DNA of 64,000 nt from Aquincola tertiaricarbonis (GTDB lineage: Bacteria > Pseudomonadota > Gammaproteobacteria > Burkholderiales > Burkholderiaceae_C): assembly GCF_023573145.1 (NCBI RefSeq), contig NZ_CP097635.1, positions 1,922,001-1,986,000 of the forward strand. The letters are read 5' to 3'. The translations under genes and the position numbers were made by a program. The notes beneath the pieces were generated by a model. That model made no database searches and was not told the DNA's origin. It saw only the letters and a list, made by a program, of their open reading frames with translations. Positions 8,324 through 19,400 of the stretch are shown piece by piece (the first letter of the stretch is position 1; every line of letters begins with the position of its first letter).

Positions 8324-8964
8324 GGACAGACCCCCACCACCTTGTCGTTGGGCAGCCGGATGGTGCTCACCAGGCGGCGCTGCACGCTGGCGTCAGTGGT
8401 GGCCTGCGCGCTGATCGCGACGTCCACCGTGCGAACGAACAGTGTCGGGCAGTTGCCCAGGACGCATCCATTCATGCAGTAGCTGGCCAGGCTCACCCGG
8501 TGCTCCTGCAGGTCCATCGTCAGGTCGAGCAGCCGGATGGTCTGCACGTCGGTGACCGTCTGCCACGCATCGCCGACCCGCATCTGCAAGGCCTCGTCCT
8601 GGAGGCGGAAGCCGGAAGGGGTTTCCGTGCCGCCGCTGAGGTAGGCGAACTGCAGCGAAGTGCTGCTGTTGCCCGAGACCAGCTCGGCGTTGGGGTTGGT
8701 GCCCACGATCAGGTTGTTCGGTCGCCAGACGCTGGTGGCTGCGTCGTCCCAGGCGCTGGCACGCCGCACATCGCGGCTGATCAGGTCCATGGCCGCCCGC
8801 AACTCTTGTTGCACCTGGGTTTCGACCATCAGCCGGCGGTTGTCGCCGAGCTGGCTGGTGGTCATCATCGCGGCGGCCGCGACGATGAACAGACCGACGG
8901 TGATGCCCACCATCAGCTCGACCAGGGACAGCCCGCGCTGGCGATGAATCACGGCGTGGCGCAT
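8320..8964 (-). CDS. pilW: Type IV pilus minor pilin, PilW-like
   Basis: A 214-residue prepilin with the processing motif RGLSLVELMVGITVGLF, containing the conserved Glu at +5, and a hydrophobic helix. The next helix reads QVQQELRAAMDLISRDVRRA, the hallmark spacing of PilW/ComGF-like pilins. Its ATG lies 16 bases inside the end of the fimT-like gene and has AGGAG seven bases upstream, which fixes the start. Four cysteines near the C-terminal half suggest disulfides. It would be part of the minor-pilin tip or initiation complex with PilV and PilX. Confidence 0.82.
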   Translation of the reverse strand: MRHAVIHRQRGLSLVELMVGITVGLFIVAAAAMMTTSQLGDNRRLMVETQVQQELRAAMDLISRDVRRASAWDDAATSVWRPNNLIVGTNPNAELVSGNSSTSLQFAYLSGGTETPSGFRLQDEALQMRVGDAWQTVTDVQTIRLLDLTMDLQEHRVSLASYCMNGCVLGNCPTLFVRTVDVAISAQATTDASVQRRLVSTIRLPNDKVVGVCP

Positions 8965-9509
8965 GCGGGAACTCCTGGCATCGAGCCGTCCGGCGAGCAG
9001 GTGGTGACCAAGCCTCGTGTGCTGACCGTGGTGACCAGTTGGGCACCGCGGTTGTTGCGCAACGTGATGGTCAGGTTGCGTGAGTGCCTGGCTCGATTCG
9101 ATTCGATGGTCAGCTTCTCACCGTCGGTGCTCATCGAGACGCCGCGTGCCCGCGGTAGCTGGACCAGCTTCAGCAGCGACTGTGGGGCTGCATAGGCGCT
9201 GGCCGGGCAGGGATCGTTGCTTTGCAGGCAGTCACACTCGCCGCCCGCAAACTCGTAGATCGAGTAGCAAGCCATGGTGTCTGAGCCCCGGAAGTCGACA
9301 ACCACACGGTAGTTGCGCTGCACCGCTTCCGAGCGCGCGTACTTCAAGTCGGCCAGCAGCTGCGCATTGGTGCCGCGCAGCCGTTCGCGTGCGATCAGGT
9401 CGTTGAAGGCCGGCACCGCCAGTGTCAGCACCACGCCCATGATCACCACCGCGACCAGCAGCTCGACCATGGTGAGCCCGTGTTGAAGGTGCTCGCGTGG
9501 CGACTTCAT
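8949..9509 (-). CDS. fimT: Type IV pilus minor pilin, FimT/GspH-like
   Basis: A 186-residue prepilin. The motif HGLTMVELLVAVVIMGVVLT is a standard class III signal with Glu at +5; NAQLLADLKYARSEAVQRN is the GspH/FimT block that follows the helix. Four cysteines in the central region (ACYSIYEFAGGECDCL and NDPC) are typical of GspH family beta domains. The start MKSPREHLQ at 9509 is preferred to an upstream ATG at 9566 because it places the processing site after a short basic leader; it begins four bases after the pilE-like stop. Confidence 0.82.
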   Translation of the reverse strand: MKSPREHLQHGLTMVELLVAVVIMGVVLTLAVPAFNDLIARERLRGTNAQLLADLKYARSEAVQRNYRVVVDFRGSDTMACYSIYEFAGGECDCLQSNDPCPASAYAAPQSLLKLVQLPRARGVSMSTDGEKLTIESNRARHSRNLTITLRNNRGAQLVTTVSTRGLVTTCSPDGSMPGVPACATP

Positions 9510-9513
9510 CGCG

Positions 9514-9945
9514 TCAGCGCACCCAGCAAGGCGCGGCGGTGTCGGCCACGCCCGCGTAAACGACATTGCCGCCGGTGGTCATGGTCAGCGACATCACCTT
9601 GCAGGCCCCGTCGTCGTTCTGCGGTGACGCGGTGCGGGCCGTGGCCTTGAGCTGGTAGCTCGAAGCACTGGCGCTCACCACCGTGGCCTCGTAGTGCTCG
9701 GTGGTGGTCGGCGTGCCCGGCAGTTGCGACACGTTGTTGGCGTAGGCCGGGTTGTTGGCACGGAAGCGCTCTTGTGCCAGCTGCAGCCCGGTCAACAAGG
9801 CCACGGCGTCAGCACGCCGGCCCTTGCGCACCGACTCGGTGAAGGCGGGCAAGGCGATGGCAGCCAGGATCGCGACGATGACGATGGCGACCAGCATTTC
9901 GATCAGCGTGAAGCCGTGGGTGTGGCGATGGGAAAGGGGCGCCAT
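9514..9945 (-). CDS. pilE: Type IV pilin, PilE-like
   Basis: A 143-residue pilin with a nine-to-ten residue leader and HGFTLIEMLVAIVIVAILAA, the classical processing site and assembly helix. The following helix (RKGRRADAVALLTGLQLAQE) and the paired cysteines near the end (GACKV and APCWVR) match PilE-type pilins of Neisseria-like and Burkholderiales minor-pilin clusters, in which pilE closes a fimT-pilVWX-pilY1 set. Here it precedes fimT and no pilY1 is present. Its length makes it either a minor pilin or the major pilin; position within the minor-pilin cluster favours minor. Confidence 0.82.
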   Translation of the reverse strand: MAPLSHRHTHGFTLIEMLVAIVIVAILAAIALPAFTESVRKGRRADAVALLTGLQLAQERFRANNPAYANNVSQLPGTPTTTEHYEATVVSASASSYQLKATARTASPQNDDGACKVMSLTMTTGGNVVYAGVADTAAPCWVR

Positions 9946-10040
9946 GGCAAAGGATTATGGAGGTCGGTCGTGAAGGACTGCACGAAATGCCGGTGCCGCT
10001 CATCGGCGCGAGCCGACCGTTCATCCCGGCGCTGGTGGCC

Positions 10041-10592
10041 TCAGCAGGCCGGGTGACCGGCCATGGCCTGGTTGGGGCTGCACACCCGGGTGCGCCCGAC
10101 GATGTTCACGATGGCATGGAGCGCAGCCGGTCCCTTGGAGCGGATGTCGATCGCGGCTGCAGGCGTCACCGTGTTGCGGCGGCCGTCGAAGGTGGTTTGC
10201 CGCACATTGGATTCGAGCGTGATGCCGGCGTCCGCCGGCAGCCAGACCACCCGCAACGGTTGAGATCCCGCGCTGCAAGCAGCCAGACCTGATGTGTCGC
10301 AGGGGCAGGGTTGAGGCGTTGCGATGACGTAGCAGCTGCCGGCGGCCGATCGGCTGAAGCTGACATGCACCGTCTGGCCACGGGCGATGGCCTCGGAATA
10401 GCCGTAGCGCAGGTCGGTCTTGAACTGGTGCATCACGCCCTCCACCCGGTGGCGCTGCACGCTGGCCAGGAAGGAGGGCAGGCCCAACCCCAGCAGTACC
10501 GACAGGATGACGGCCGTGCAGGCCGATTCGATGACCGTGACGCCGCGGGTGCGGCAGGGTGCCAAGCGGCGGGAAAGTATTGTCATTTGCAT
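10041..10592 (-). CDS. Second FimT/GspH-type minor pilin
   Basis: A prepilin of about 183 residues with a basic leader and RGVTVIESACTAVILSVLLG, retaining the Glu at +5 but with a less regular, Cys-containing helix. FKTDLRYGYSEAIARGQTVHVSFSR is the GspH/FimT block. Cysteines cluster in the middle (PQPCPCDTSGLAAC) and at the last residue. Start choice is ambiguous: GTG at 10595, ATG at 10592, or ATG at 10586, the last having AAGG at better spacing. It is the most upstream member of the pilin cluster, separated from pilE by about 95 bases that hold no other gene. Confidence 0.75.
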   Translation of the reverse strand: MQMTILSRRLAPCRTRGVTVIESACTAVILSVLLGLGLPSFLASVQRHRVEGVMHQFKTDLRYGYSEAIARGQTVHVSFSRSAAGSCYVIATPQPCPCDTSGLAACSAGSQPLRVVWLPADAGITLESNVRQTTFDGRRNTVTPAAAIDIRSKGPAALHAIVNIVGRTRVCSPNQAMAGHPAC

Positions 10593-10678
10593 CACCTTGT
10601 TTCAGATGTGCAAATGCTGCGCGGCGGGGTTGGGGCCTCGCATCCCCCCACGGAGGGATCAGCCCTCGTTCGCGCGGG

Positions 10679-11122
10679 TCAGATGTCGCGGATCAGCTGG
10701 CGGAACTCGTCGACGTCTTCGAAGCTGCGGTAGACCGAAGCAAACCGCACGTAGGCCACCTTGTCGATCTTCTTGAGCTCGCGCATCACGAGCTCGCCCA
10801 GGCGGTTCGAAGGGATCTCCTTGGCGCCGCTGGTCAGCAGCACTTCCTCGATGCGCTCGATCGCCGCGTCCAGCTGTTCCATGCTGACCGGCCGCTTGCG
10901 CAGCGCCAGCAGCATGGAGCCGCGCAACTTCGCCGTGTCGAAGTCCACCCGTGCGCCGCCCTTCTTGACGATGGACGGCATCGCGATCTCCGGGCGCTCG
11001 TAGGTGGTGAATCGCTTCTCGCACCCCTGGCAGCGCCGCCGCCGGCGGATGACGTCACCCTCGTCCGAATCACGGGTCTCGACGACCTGCGTTTCGTTGT
11101 GGCTGCAGAAAGGGCAACGCAT
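10679..11122 (-). CDS. nrdR: Transcriptional repressor NrdR
   Basis: A 147-residue nucleotide-sensing repressor of ribonucleotide reductase genes. The N-terminal zinc ribbon starts [20 protein letters not shown] and is completed by [13 protein letters not shown]. The ATP-cone follows (about 50-140), with [18 protein letters not shown] and [14 protein letters not shown] at the end. Length and motifs are canonical. It lies 18 bases downstream of glyA on the same strand, an association usual in Betaproteobacteria, so the two are probably co-transcribed. Confidence 0.96.
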   Translation of the reverse strand: MRCPFCSHNETQVVETRDSDEGDVIRRRRRCQGCEKRFTTYERPEIAMPSIVKKGGARVDFDTAKLRGSMLLALRKRPVSMEQLDAAIERIEEVLLTSGAKEIPSNRLGELVMRELKKIDKVAYVRFASVYRSFEDVDEFRQLIRDI

Positions 11123-11140
11123 CTCGCCGGTCCGCGCCGG

Positions 11141-12391
<1,251 letters not shown>

Positions 12392-12601
12392 GGCAGTCCT
12401 TCTTCAGAGTTGAAGACCCCGACACAGCCGCCGCAAAAGGGTGCGGCGCAGCGTTGCAGGGCTGCCCAGGCGAACGGCGGACACGGCCTTGCGGCCGCCC
12501 GCGCTCCACGGTGGTCATCCACCTCGGGCTGTTGAAGCCCTATCGCCAGTCGCGCGGAACGCGAGTGTATCCGCAGGCATCGGCCTGCCACTCGCAAAAG
12601 C

Positions 12602-13468
12602 TCAATCCAGCAGGGCCACCTGGGCCGGTTCGCCCGTCTTGGCGTCCTGCGCGGCGGCCGGTGCCGGCGCCGCTTCGCGGGTGGCGGTCACGGCCGGGGT
12701 GATGGGGGCGTTGATGGGCACGCCCTTGCCGTTGGCCACACGCTGCAGGTTGGATTGCTCGGCCAGCACCTTGCCGGCGTAGCCACCGTCGTCGGCGATG
12801 TTGGCGGCGCCCACGTAGTAGCGCAGGCCGGCTTCCAGACCGCCCGCACGCGCGATGCATTCCTTGAGCACCTGAACGCCCACACGCAGATTGGTCACCG
12901 GGTCGAAGGCAGCGTGGATGCCGCCGAAGGCCTGGTACTTGTCGTCGTGCACGCGGGTCATGACCTGCATCAGGCCCTGGGCGCCGACGGCGCTTTGCGC
13001 GAACGGGTTGAAACTGGACTCGATGGCCACGATGGCCAGGATCAGCGTCGGGTCTAGGCCGGCGCGCTGGCCGACGTGCCAGGCCTCCTGCACGAGGCGG
13101 CTTACCGGCTCCGGCGCCACGCGGTAGCGGCGCGACAGCCATTGGGCGACCGCCGCCTGCTGGCGTGTCAGGCCCTTGGGGTCGGCGGCGGTGGCGCGCG
13201 CCACGGCGTCAGGCTCGCTCAGCGAAACCAGCAGGTTGCCTTCGGATTCGGCACGCGCCTCGTGGCGCGATTGCAGCCAGTCATAGGCCGCTTGTTCCAC
13301 CTGGTGGCGCAGGTCGGCCCGGCCACCGGCAAACACCAGCGCGGCCACCACGGCCAGCCCGAGCAGGGCCAGCGTGTTGTGGCTGACTTCCAGCAGCCCG
13401 TGGCCGACATCGCGGATGAACACGCCGAGAGAGGTCCTGACGGCGCGGACAGTGCGAAGCAGATTCAT
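12602..13468 (-). CDS. Lytic transglycosylase (SLT domain) membrane protein
   Basis: A 288-residue cell-wall enzyme that would cleave peptidoglycan glycan strands to anhydromuropeptides in the periplasm. One transmembrane helix near residue 33 (LALLGLAVVAALVFAGG) anchors it. The SLT domain (about 120-245) shows LILAIVAIESSFNPFAQS with the catalytic Glu, and VGAQGLMQVM. A proline/alanine-rich tail follows. The start MNLLRTVRAV at 13468 has AAGGGA five bases upstream; a longer frame to 13531 is rejected because its extra residues show no membrane or domain logic. It stands alone, divergent from ubiD. Confidence 0.88.
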   Translation of the reverse strand: MNLLRTVRAVRTSLGVFIRDVGHGLLEVSHNTLALLGLAVVAALVFAGGRADLRHQVEQAAYDWLQSRHEARAESEGNLLVSLSEPDAVARATAADPKGLTRQQAAVAQWLSRRYRVAPEPVSRLVQEAWHVGQRAGLDPTLILAIVAIESSFNPFAQSAVGAQGLMQVMTRVHDDKYQAFGGIHAAFDPVTNLRVGVQVLKECIARAGGLEAGLRYYVGAANIADDGGYAGKVLAEQSNLQRVANGKGVPINAPITPAVTATREAAPAPAAAQDAKTGEPAQVALLD

Positions 13469-13553
13469 CGTGTCCCTTCGTCGGTTGCCGGCGTCCTGGC
13501 GCGCAGTTGCGCGGCAGGGCTGCAAAGGCAACCGTGCTAACTTGCCGCGCTTT

Positions 13554-13567
13554 CGAGTCCGGACTCG
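13554..13567. repeat. 14-bp perfect palindrome upstream of ubiD
   Basis: CGAGTCCGGACTCG is a perfect 14-base palindrome in the 255-base space between the divergent transglycosylase and ubiD genes. It could be a dimeric-regulator operator for either gene. It sits about 86 bases from the transglycosylase start and 157 bases from the ubiD start. No known regulator motif is recognised. Confidence 0.5.
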
Positions 13568-13603
13568 TGACGGCTCCCGCCCTCTGGGCGGTCATTGACC
13601 AGT

Positions 13604-13673
13604 CCTGCCAGACGTCTCGGCAGGGCCTACGGGTAAACCCTGAAATGGATCAGGAAGCCGAATTCTGTAGGCC
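13604..13673 (+). promoter_or_regulatory. Potentially structured leader of ubiD
   Basis: Several nested inverted repeats lie 50-120 bases before the ubiD start: CCTGCC (13604-13609) with GGCAGG (13619-13624); GGCCTAC (13624-13630) with GTAGGCC (13667-13673), enclosing GGGTAAACCC (13631-13640) and CCTGA (13639-13643) with TCAGG (13650-13654). The last hairpins are mutually exclusive in part. As RNA this would be a compact multi-stem element; as DNA it could be operator sites. It is not a tRNA, being only 50 nt between the outer seven-base arms. I know no matching RNA family. Confidence 0.4.
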
Positions 13674-13723
13674 ATCAAATAACCGGTCAACCATAATGGC
13701 TCTGTTCATCATTCGATTCAGTT

Positions 13724-15292
13724 ATGAAGTACCGTGACTTGCGTGACTTTGTGAAGCAGTTGGAAGCCGTCGGCGAGCTGCGCCGCGTGTCCGATCCGGT
13801 GTCTCCGAAGCTCGAGATGACGGCCCTGGCCGACCGCGTGCTGCGGGCGGAAGGACCGGCCCTGTTGTTCGAAAATCCCTCGGGGCATCGCATTCCCGTG
13901 CTGGCAAACCTGTTCGGAACGCCTCGGCGCGTGGCGATGGGCATGGGTGCCGACAGCTTGTCGGAGCTGCGCGACGTCGGTCGTGTGCTGGCCAGCTTGA
14001 AGGAGCCGGAGCCGCCCCACGGCCTGAAGGACGCCGGCCGTTTGTTTCAAATGGCAAAGGCCTTGTGGGACATGAAACCCACCCGAGTGCGGGGGGCTGC
14101 CTGCCAGGAAGTCACGATCGAGGGCGATGAGGTGGACCTCGGGCGCCTGCCGGTGCAGCTGTGCTGGCCGGGTGATGCCGGCCCGCTGATCACCTGGGGC
14201 CTGGTCGTCACCCGAGGGCCGCAGTCGGTGGCGCAGCCGCGCCGCCGCCAGAACCTGGGCATATATCGCCAGCAGGTGATCGGCCGGCGCGAGGTGATCA
14301 TGCGCTGGCTGGCGCACCGGGGTGGTGCGTTGGACTTCCGCGACTTCGCGCGGGCCAACCCGGGACAGCCGTTTCCGATGGTGGTCGCGCTGGGCGCCGA
14401 TCCGGCGACCGTGCTGGGCGCCGTGACGCCGGTCCCCGACAGCCTGTCGGAGTACCAGTTCGCCGGCCTGCTGCGCGGCAGCCGCACCGAGCTGGCCGAT
14501 GCCGGCGTGGGCGAGGGCGGGCTCATGCTGCAGGCGCCAGCGTCTGCCGAGTTCGTGTTGGAAGGCCACATCCCGGTGGCGACGGCCGGCTTCACCGGCA
14601 CCAGCGACGCCGGCGTGCCGCTGGCCGAGCGGGGCGGCTACCTGCATGCGCTGGAGGGGCCCTTCGGCGACCACACCGGCTACTACAACGAGCAGGACTG
14701 GTTCCCGGTGTTCCGCATCGACCGCATCACCCATCGGCGCGACCCGATCTACCACTCCACCTACACCGGCAAACCGCCCGACGAGCCGGCCATCCTGGGT
14801 GTGGCGCTGAACGAAGTCTTCGTGCCCATCCTGCAGAAGCAGTTTCCCGAGATCGTCGACTTCTACCTGCCGCCCGAGGGCTGCAGCTATCGCATGGCGA
14901 TCATCTCCATCCGCAAGAGCTACCCGGGCCATGCCAAGCGGGTGATGTTCGGGCTGTGGAGCTTCCTGCGCCAGTTCATGTACACCAAGTTCATCGTGGT
15001 GACGGATGACGATGTGGACATCCGTGACTGGAAGGAAGTGGTGTGGGCCATCACCACGCGCATGGACCCGGTGCGCGACACCACGCTGGTGGACGGCACA
15101 CCCATCGACTATCTGGACTTCGCTTCACCCACCAGCGGCCTGGGCGGCAAGATGGGCCTGGACGCCACCAACAAGTGGCCGGGTGAAACCAGCCGCGAAT
15201 GGGGCGTGCCCATCACGATGGAGCGCGAGGTGGAGGCCCGGGTCAACGGCCTGTTCGACGCGGTGATGGCCGGCCGAAATAATTCCAATTGA
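13724..15292 (+). CDS. ubiD: 4-hydroxy-3-polyprenylbenzoate decarboxylase UbiD
   Basis: A 522-residue prenylated-FMN-dependent decarboxylase of ubiquinone synthesis; it needs UbiX (not in this window) to make its cofactor. Landmarks: [21 protein letters not shown] split as the typical N-terminus, [31 protein letters not shown] [31 protein letters not shown] carrying active-site residues, and [14 protein letters not shown] with WAITTRMDP. It is slightly longer than E. coli UbiD (497 aa). It is monocistronic in appearance, with strong hairpins downstream. Confidence 0.95.
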   Translation: MKYRDLRDFVKQLEAVGELRRVSDPVSPKLEMTALADRVLRAEGPALLFENPSGHRIPVLANLFGTPRRVAMGMGADSLSELRDVGRVLASLKEPEPPHGLKDAGRLFQMAKALWDMKPTRVRGAACQEVTIEGDEVDLGRLPVQLCWPGDAGPLITWGLVVTRGPQSVAQPRRRQNLGIYRQQVIGRREVIMRWLAHRGGALDFRDFARANPGQPFPMVVALGADPATVLGAVTPVPDSLSEYQFAGLLRGSRTELADAGVGEGGLMLQAPASAEFVLEGHIPVATAGFTGTSDAGVPLAERGGYLHALEGPFGDHTGYYNEQDWFPVFRIDRITHRRDPIYHSTYTGKPPDEPAILGVALNEVFVPILQKQFPEIVDFYLPPEGCSYRMAIISIRKSYPGHAKRVMFGLWSFLRQFMYTKFIVVTDDDVDIRDWKEVVWAITTRMDPVRDTTLVDGTPIDYLDFASPTSGLGGKMGLDATNKWPGETSREWGVPITMEREVEARVNGLFDAVMAGRNNSN

Positions 15293-15305
15293 CCCGCGCC
15301 GCGCC

Positions 15306-15342
15306 ATGAGGTTTGCCGGCTTGCAGCCAGCCGGTGCCTCAT
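15306..15342 (+). terminator. Strong hairpin after ubiD
   Basis: Fourteen bases beyond the ubiD stop, ATGAGG (15306-15311) pairs with CCTCAT (15337-15342) around GCCGGCT (15315-15321) and AGCCGGT (15329-15335), leaving a seven-base loop. The combined stem is about 13 pairs. No run of T follows, so it is either a rho-independent terminator of atypical form or an mRNA 3'-end stabiliser. Confidence 0.55.
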
Positions 15343-15452
15343 CTAACTTAGGGATGCCTGCCACGCAGGCAACCACGAACCGCGCAGTCTCTGCACGGGC
15401 GGGGCCCCGGACCCAGTACCTCCGGAGCTCCACTGGTGGCGTCAGCCACCCA

Positions 15453-15480
15453 GCCCCCTCAACCGTCAGGCTGAGGGGGC
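15453..15480. terminator. Bidirectional hairpin between ubiD and the YdcF-like gene
   Basis: GCCCCCTCA (15453-15461) pairs perfectly with TGAGGGGGC (15472-15480), loop of ten bases. It lies between two convergent genes, 14 bases before the YdcF-like stop, which is where a shared terminator is expected. The rest of this 200-base gap shows no reading frame of interest. Confidence 0.6.
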
Positions 15481-15494
15481 CTCGATCGTCGTCA

Positions 15495-16325
15495 TCAAGC
15501 CCCGGCCCACCAGCCCAGCTTCTCGTGCCAGAAGTACCAGTTCAGCAACTGGCCGGCATCGGACGGAAACCAGCGGGTGAAGCGGTCATCGGACAGCGAG
15601 CTGATGCCGGCCGGCGCGGGCACCACTTCCAAGGGAACGCCCTGTGCGGCCGCGGCCTCGCGGAAGGCGCGCAGCGCGCGCGGCATGTGCAGGTCGTGGG
15701 TGACGATCACCACCTTCTCGATGCCGTCGGCCCGCAGCAGCGGCACCGTGAGCTGGCCGTTCTCCCGCGTGTCGCGCGAGCGGTCCTCGGCCCAGCGCAG
15801 CGTGAGGCCGAACTCCTGCTGGGCGATGCGCCGGGCGACCTCGGCCTCGCTGGGGCCGGGCACGGCCGCGTGGCCGATGCCCCCGGTGTAGCCCAGTGGC
15901 GCGCCGGTCTGCCGCGACAACCAGATGGCATAACGCAGCCGCTCCATGGTGAGCGGGCGCAGGCTGGGCTGGTTGTATTCAGGCGCCAGGCGCTCGCGCC
16001 CGGCCCCCAGCGCGATGATGGCCACTTTGCGGCCGGCGGCCACGTCGGCGCGCAGCTGCGCTACCTGCTGCGGGCTGAAGGCCGGGATGTCCGGCATGCC
16101 ATGGTCGTGCAGCCATTCACCCATTGCCACCGTCAAACTGCCCCAGGTGAGCAGCAGGCCGGCGAACAAGGCCACCAGCGCGCGGCGGCTGCGTGAGCGC
16201 AGCAGGAACAGGGCGGCGACAAGGGCCAGCAACAAGAAGGGCACCGGTGGCATCAGCAGCATGCTGAGCACGGGTTTCCAGTGCGTAATACCCGCGGCAT
16301 TCAGGAGTTGGTTCACGCCGGGCAT
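15495..16325 (-). CDS. YdcF-like/DUF218 membrane protein
   Basis: A 276-residue protein of the DUF218 family (YdcF/ElyC/SanA group), linked in other bacteria to envelope precursor metabolism. Two hydrophobic helices occupy residues about 17-65 (MLLMPPVPFLLLALVAALFLL, cut here to its core, then ALFAGLLLTWGSLTV). The soluble domain shows VAIIALGAGRE, GYTGGIGHAAVPGPSEAEV, a DRSRDTREN motif and VVIVTHDLHMPRALRAF, all family hallmarks. The start at 16325 (MPGVNQLLN) is chosen because the longer frame reaches across the divergent neighbour's start. It is convergent with ubiD. Confidence 0.85.
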   Translation of the reverse strand: MPGVNQLLNAAGITHWKPVLSMLLMPPVPFLLLALVAALFLLRSRSRRALVALFAGLLLTWGSLTVAMGEWLHDHGMPDIPAFSPQQVAQLRADVAAGRKVAIIALGAGRERLAPEYNQPSLRPLTMERLRYAIWLSRQTGAPLGYTGGIGHAAVPGPSEAEVARRIAQQEFGLTLRWAEDRSRDTRENGQLTVPLLRADGIEKVVIVTHDLHMPRALRAFREAAAAQGVPLEVVPAPAGISSLSDDRFTRWFPSDAGQLLNWYFWHEKLGWWAGA

Positions 16326-16411
16326 TCTCGCCTGTGACTTCGCCCCCACGGACGGCTTGCGCCGGGGGCGGGCCGCGGGCAGCATGCCGCCCCCTGCGAG
16401 GGAGAAGCAAC

Positions 16412-19400
16412 TTGCAAACACAACAACAACACAAGCCGCGCCGGGCGCACGCACTGCGCGTGCTGGCGCTGTCCGTCATCGCCGTGCTCGTCATCTGGCT
16501 GTTGGCCTGGCTGGCGGTGCCACCGCTGCTGAAGTCGCAGGCCGAGCAGCGGCTGGGCGCGCTGCTGGGGCGCCAGGTGCAGGTGGGCGAGCTGCGGTTC
16601 TCTCCGTGGGCACTGTCGCTGACGGTGCGCGACCTGCGCATCGCAGGCGCTGGCGGCGCGGCGGATCAGCTGCGTATCGCCCGGCTGCATGCCAACCTTT
16701 CCACCAGCTCCGTATGGCAGCGTGCGCCGGTGGTGGAGGCGCTGGAGATCGAGCAGCCGGTGCTGCGACTGGCCCGCCTGCCGGGGGGCGGACTGGACAT
16801 CGACGACGTCGTGGCGCGGCTGCGGCCGGCGCCCGACGCGCCCGCCACCGAGCCGGCGCGATTCGCGCTCTACAACCTGCAGCTCACGGGCGGCCAGGTG
16901 CTGGTCGACGACCAGGTCGCGGGCCAGCAGCACGCGGTGCGGGCGCTGCAGCTCGGCCTGCCGTTCCTGTCCAACCTGCCGACCGACGTGCAGGTGCAGG
17001 TGGAGCCGCGCCTGGCCTTCGAGCTGGAAGGCAGCCGTTTTGACACTGGCGCCCAGGTGCAGCCGTTCGCGGCCACGCGCCAGGGCCAGCTGCGCCTGCA
17101 GTGGCAGGACCTGGACCTGGCGCGCTGGGCGCCGTACCTGCCGGCCAGCGTGCCGCTGCGCCCGGCCGCCGGCCGGCTGTCGGCGTCATGGCTGGTCAGC
17201 TTTCAGCTGCCGGTCGACACCAAGCAACCACCGCAACTGGCCATCACCGGCGAGGCCACATTGCAGGACCTGAGCCTGGTGCCGTCCGCGGGTGCAGCGC
17301 CGCTGCTGGGCTGGCAGCGGCTGCAGCTGTCGGTGGCCAGGCTGCAACCGCTGGCCAGGCAGGCCGCCCTGGGCGACCTGCGCATCGACGGTTTGCGTCT
17401 GGCGGTGGCGCGCGATGCGCAAGGCCGCCTGAACCTTCAACAGCTGGCCGGTGGCGCGGGCAGCGCGCCCGCCGCTTCGGCGGCGGCGCAGCCGGCGCCG
17501 TTACCCTGGCAGTTCAGCCTGCAGTCGTTGACCTTGGCCGATGCCGCGATCGACTGGCAGGACGCCACCGCGCGGCCTGCTGCACGTCTGGCGCTCAGTG
17601 ACCTGCAGCTCAAGGCCGGCCCGCTGGACAGCCGCCCCGGCGCCACCGCGCCGCTGCAGTGGTCGGCCCGCCTGGGCCCGCCCGGCGTGGCCGCGCCGGC
17701 CGAAACGTCGGGCCAGGGTCAGGCGGGGCCCGCGGCGGCCCAACTGGCGTTTGAACTGAAGGGGCTGCAGGCCGGCTGGCTGTCGGGCTACCTGGCCCAG
17801 CACCTGGCGCTGCCGCTGCAGGCCAAGGCCACGGTGGCGGGCCGCCTGGACTGGGCGGCGGGCGACAGCCCCCGCCTGCAGGCTGAGCTGGACCAACTGC
17901 GCATCGACGACCTGCGGCTGGGTGCGGGCAGCGGCGCGCCGCTGGCCTGGCGCAGCCTGGCCGTGGCGCAGGGCCGTATCGACCTGATGGCCCGCCGGCT
18001 GCAGATGGGCAGCCTGACGCTGGAGCAGCCGCAACTGAGCCTGCGCCGTGGCACCGATGGCGTGGTGGGGTGGTCCCCAAGCTCGCTGGCGATCGTTACC
18101 CCGCGTGAGGGCGCTCAGTCCACAGGGCCGGCCCAGCGTGCTTTGAGCCCACAGCCGGGGCGGCGCGCAGCCGAGGCTCACAACCAGGCCGTTGCCAGCA
18201 CGGGCGCTGCCCAGGCCACCAGCGGCGGCGATTGGCAGCTGGCGCTGAACGCGCTGCAGGTCAACGGCGGCCGGCTGCAATGGGCCGATGCCGCGGCGCC
18301 GGCCCCGGTGGCGCTGGGCCTGAGCGACCTGCGCCTGACCGCCGCCGGTCTGCGGTGGCCCTCCGACGGCCGCACCGCGCCGGCCCGCGTGACGCTGGAC
18401 ACCCGCATCCGCGATGAGCGCCCGCAAGCGGAGGGGCGCCGCGCGCCACCGCCTGGCCGGCTGAACTGGCAGGGCCAGCTGCGCCCGCAGCCCTTGATGG
18501 CCAGCGGCCAATGGCGGCTGGACCGCCTGCCCGCCCATGCGCTGGCGCCGTATGTGGCCACCGGCCTGCAGCTGGTGCTGGCCCACGCGGACGTGGGCGG
18601 GCAGGGCCGCATGGCCGTGGAGCAGCGTGCGGCGGGCTTCAGCGTGCAGGCCGACGGCGATGCGCTGCTGAGCGATGTGCAGGTGCAGGCCAGGTCGGCC
18701 GAAGCCGGGCGCGAGGGCGAAGACCTGCTCACCTGGCAATCGCTCAAGCTGGCCGGCCTGAGCGTGCGCAGCGCACCCGGCGAGGCGCCGAAGGTGACGG
18801 TGGGGGAGGCGGCATTGGCCGACTTCTATTCGCGGCTGGTGATCACGGAGCAGGGGCGCTTCAACCTGCGTGATGTGACGGCGCCATCGGCCCCGGCCGC
18901 TCCGACAACCGCGAGCCCGGCGGGAGCGGCACCCGCGGAGGCCGGCGTGAGCGCGCCCATGGGCGGTGCCGCCACCGCCAGCGCGGCCGGCGCCGATGCG
19001 CCGCAGGGCACCGAGCCCAGCACCGCGGCGGCTGCTTCACCCGGCCCCGTCATCGTCATCGGTCGCACCCGGCTCACGCGCGGCCGCATCGACTTCACCG
19101 ACCGATTCGTCAAGCCGAACTACAGCGCAGCCCTGAGCGAGTTGAACGGCAGCCTGGGTACCTTGCGTACCGATTCGCCGCAGATGGCGCCCATTTCGCT
19201 GCAGGGGCGGGTTTCCGGCACGGGCCTGCTGGACATCAGCGGTGAGCTCAACCCCTTGGCCAAGCCGCTGGCGTTGAACATCCGCGCTCGGGCCAGTGAT
19301 ATCGAACTGGCGGCTTTGTCGCCCTATTCGGGTCGATATGCCGGCTACGCCATCGAACGCGGCAAGCTGAGCATGGACGTGGCCTACCAGGTGTCGCCCG

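Noticed and set aside
13624..13673. Seven-base outer arms suggesting a tRNA acceptor stem
   Set aside because: Only 50 nt between the arm ends, no anticodon or T-loop pattern, so not a tRNA.
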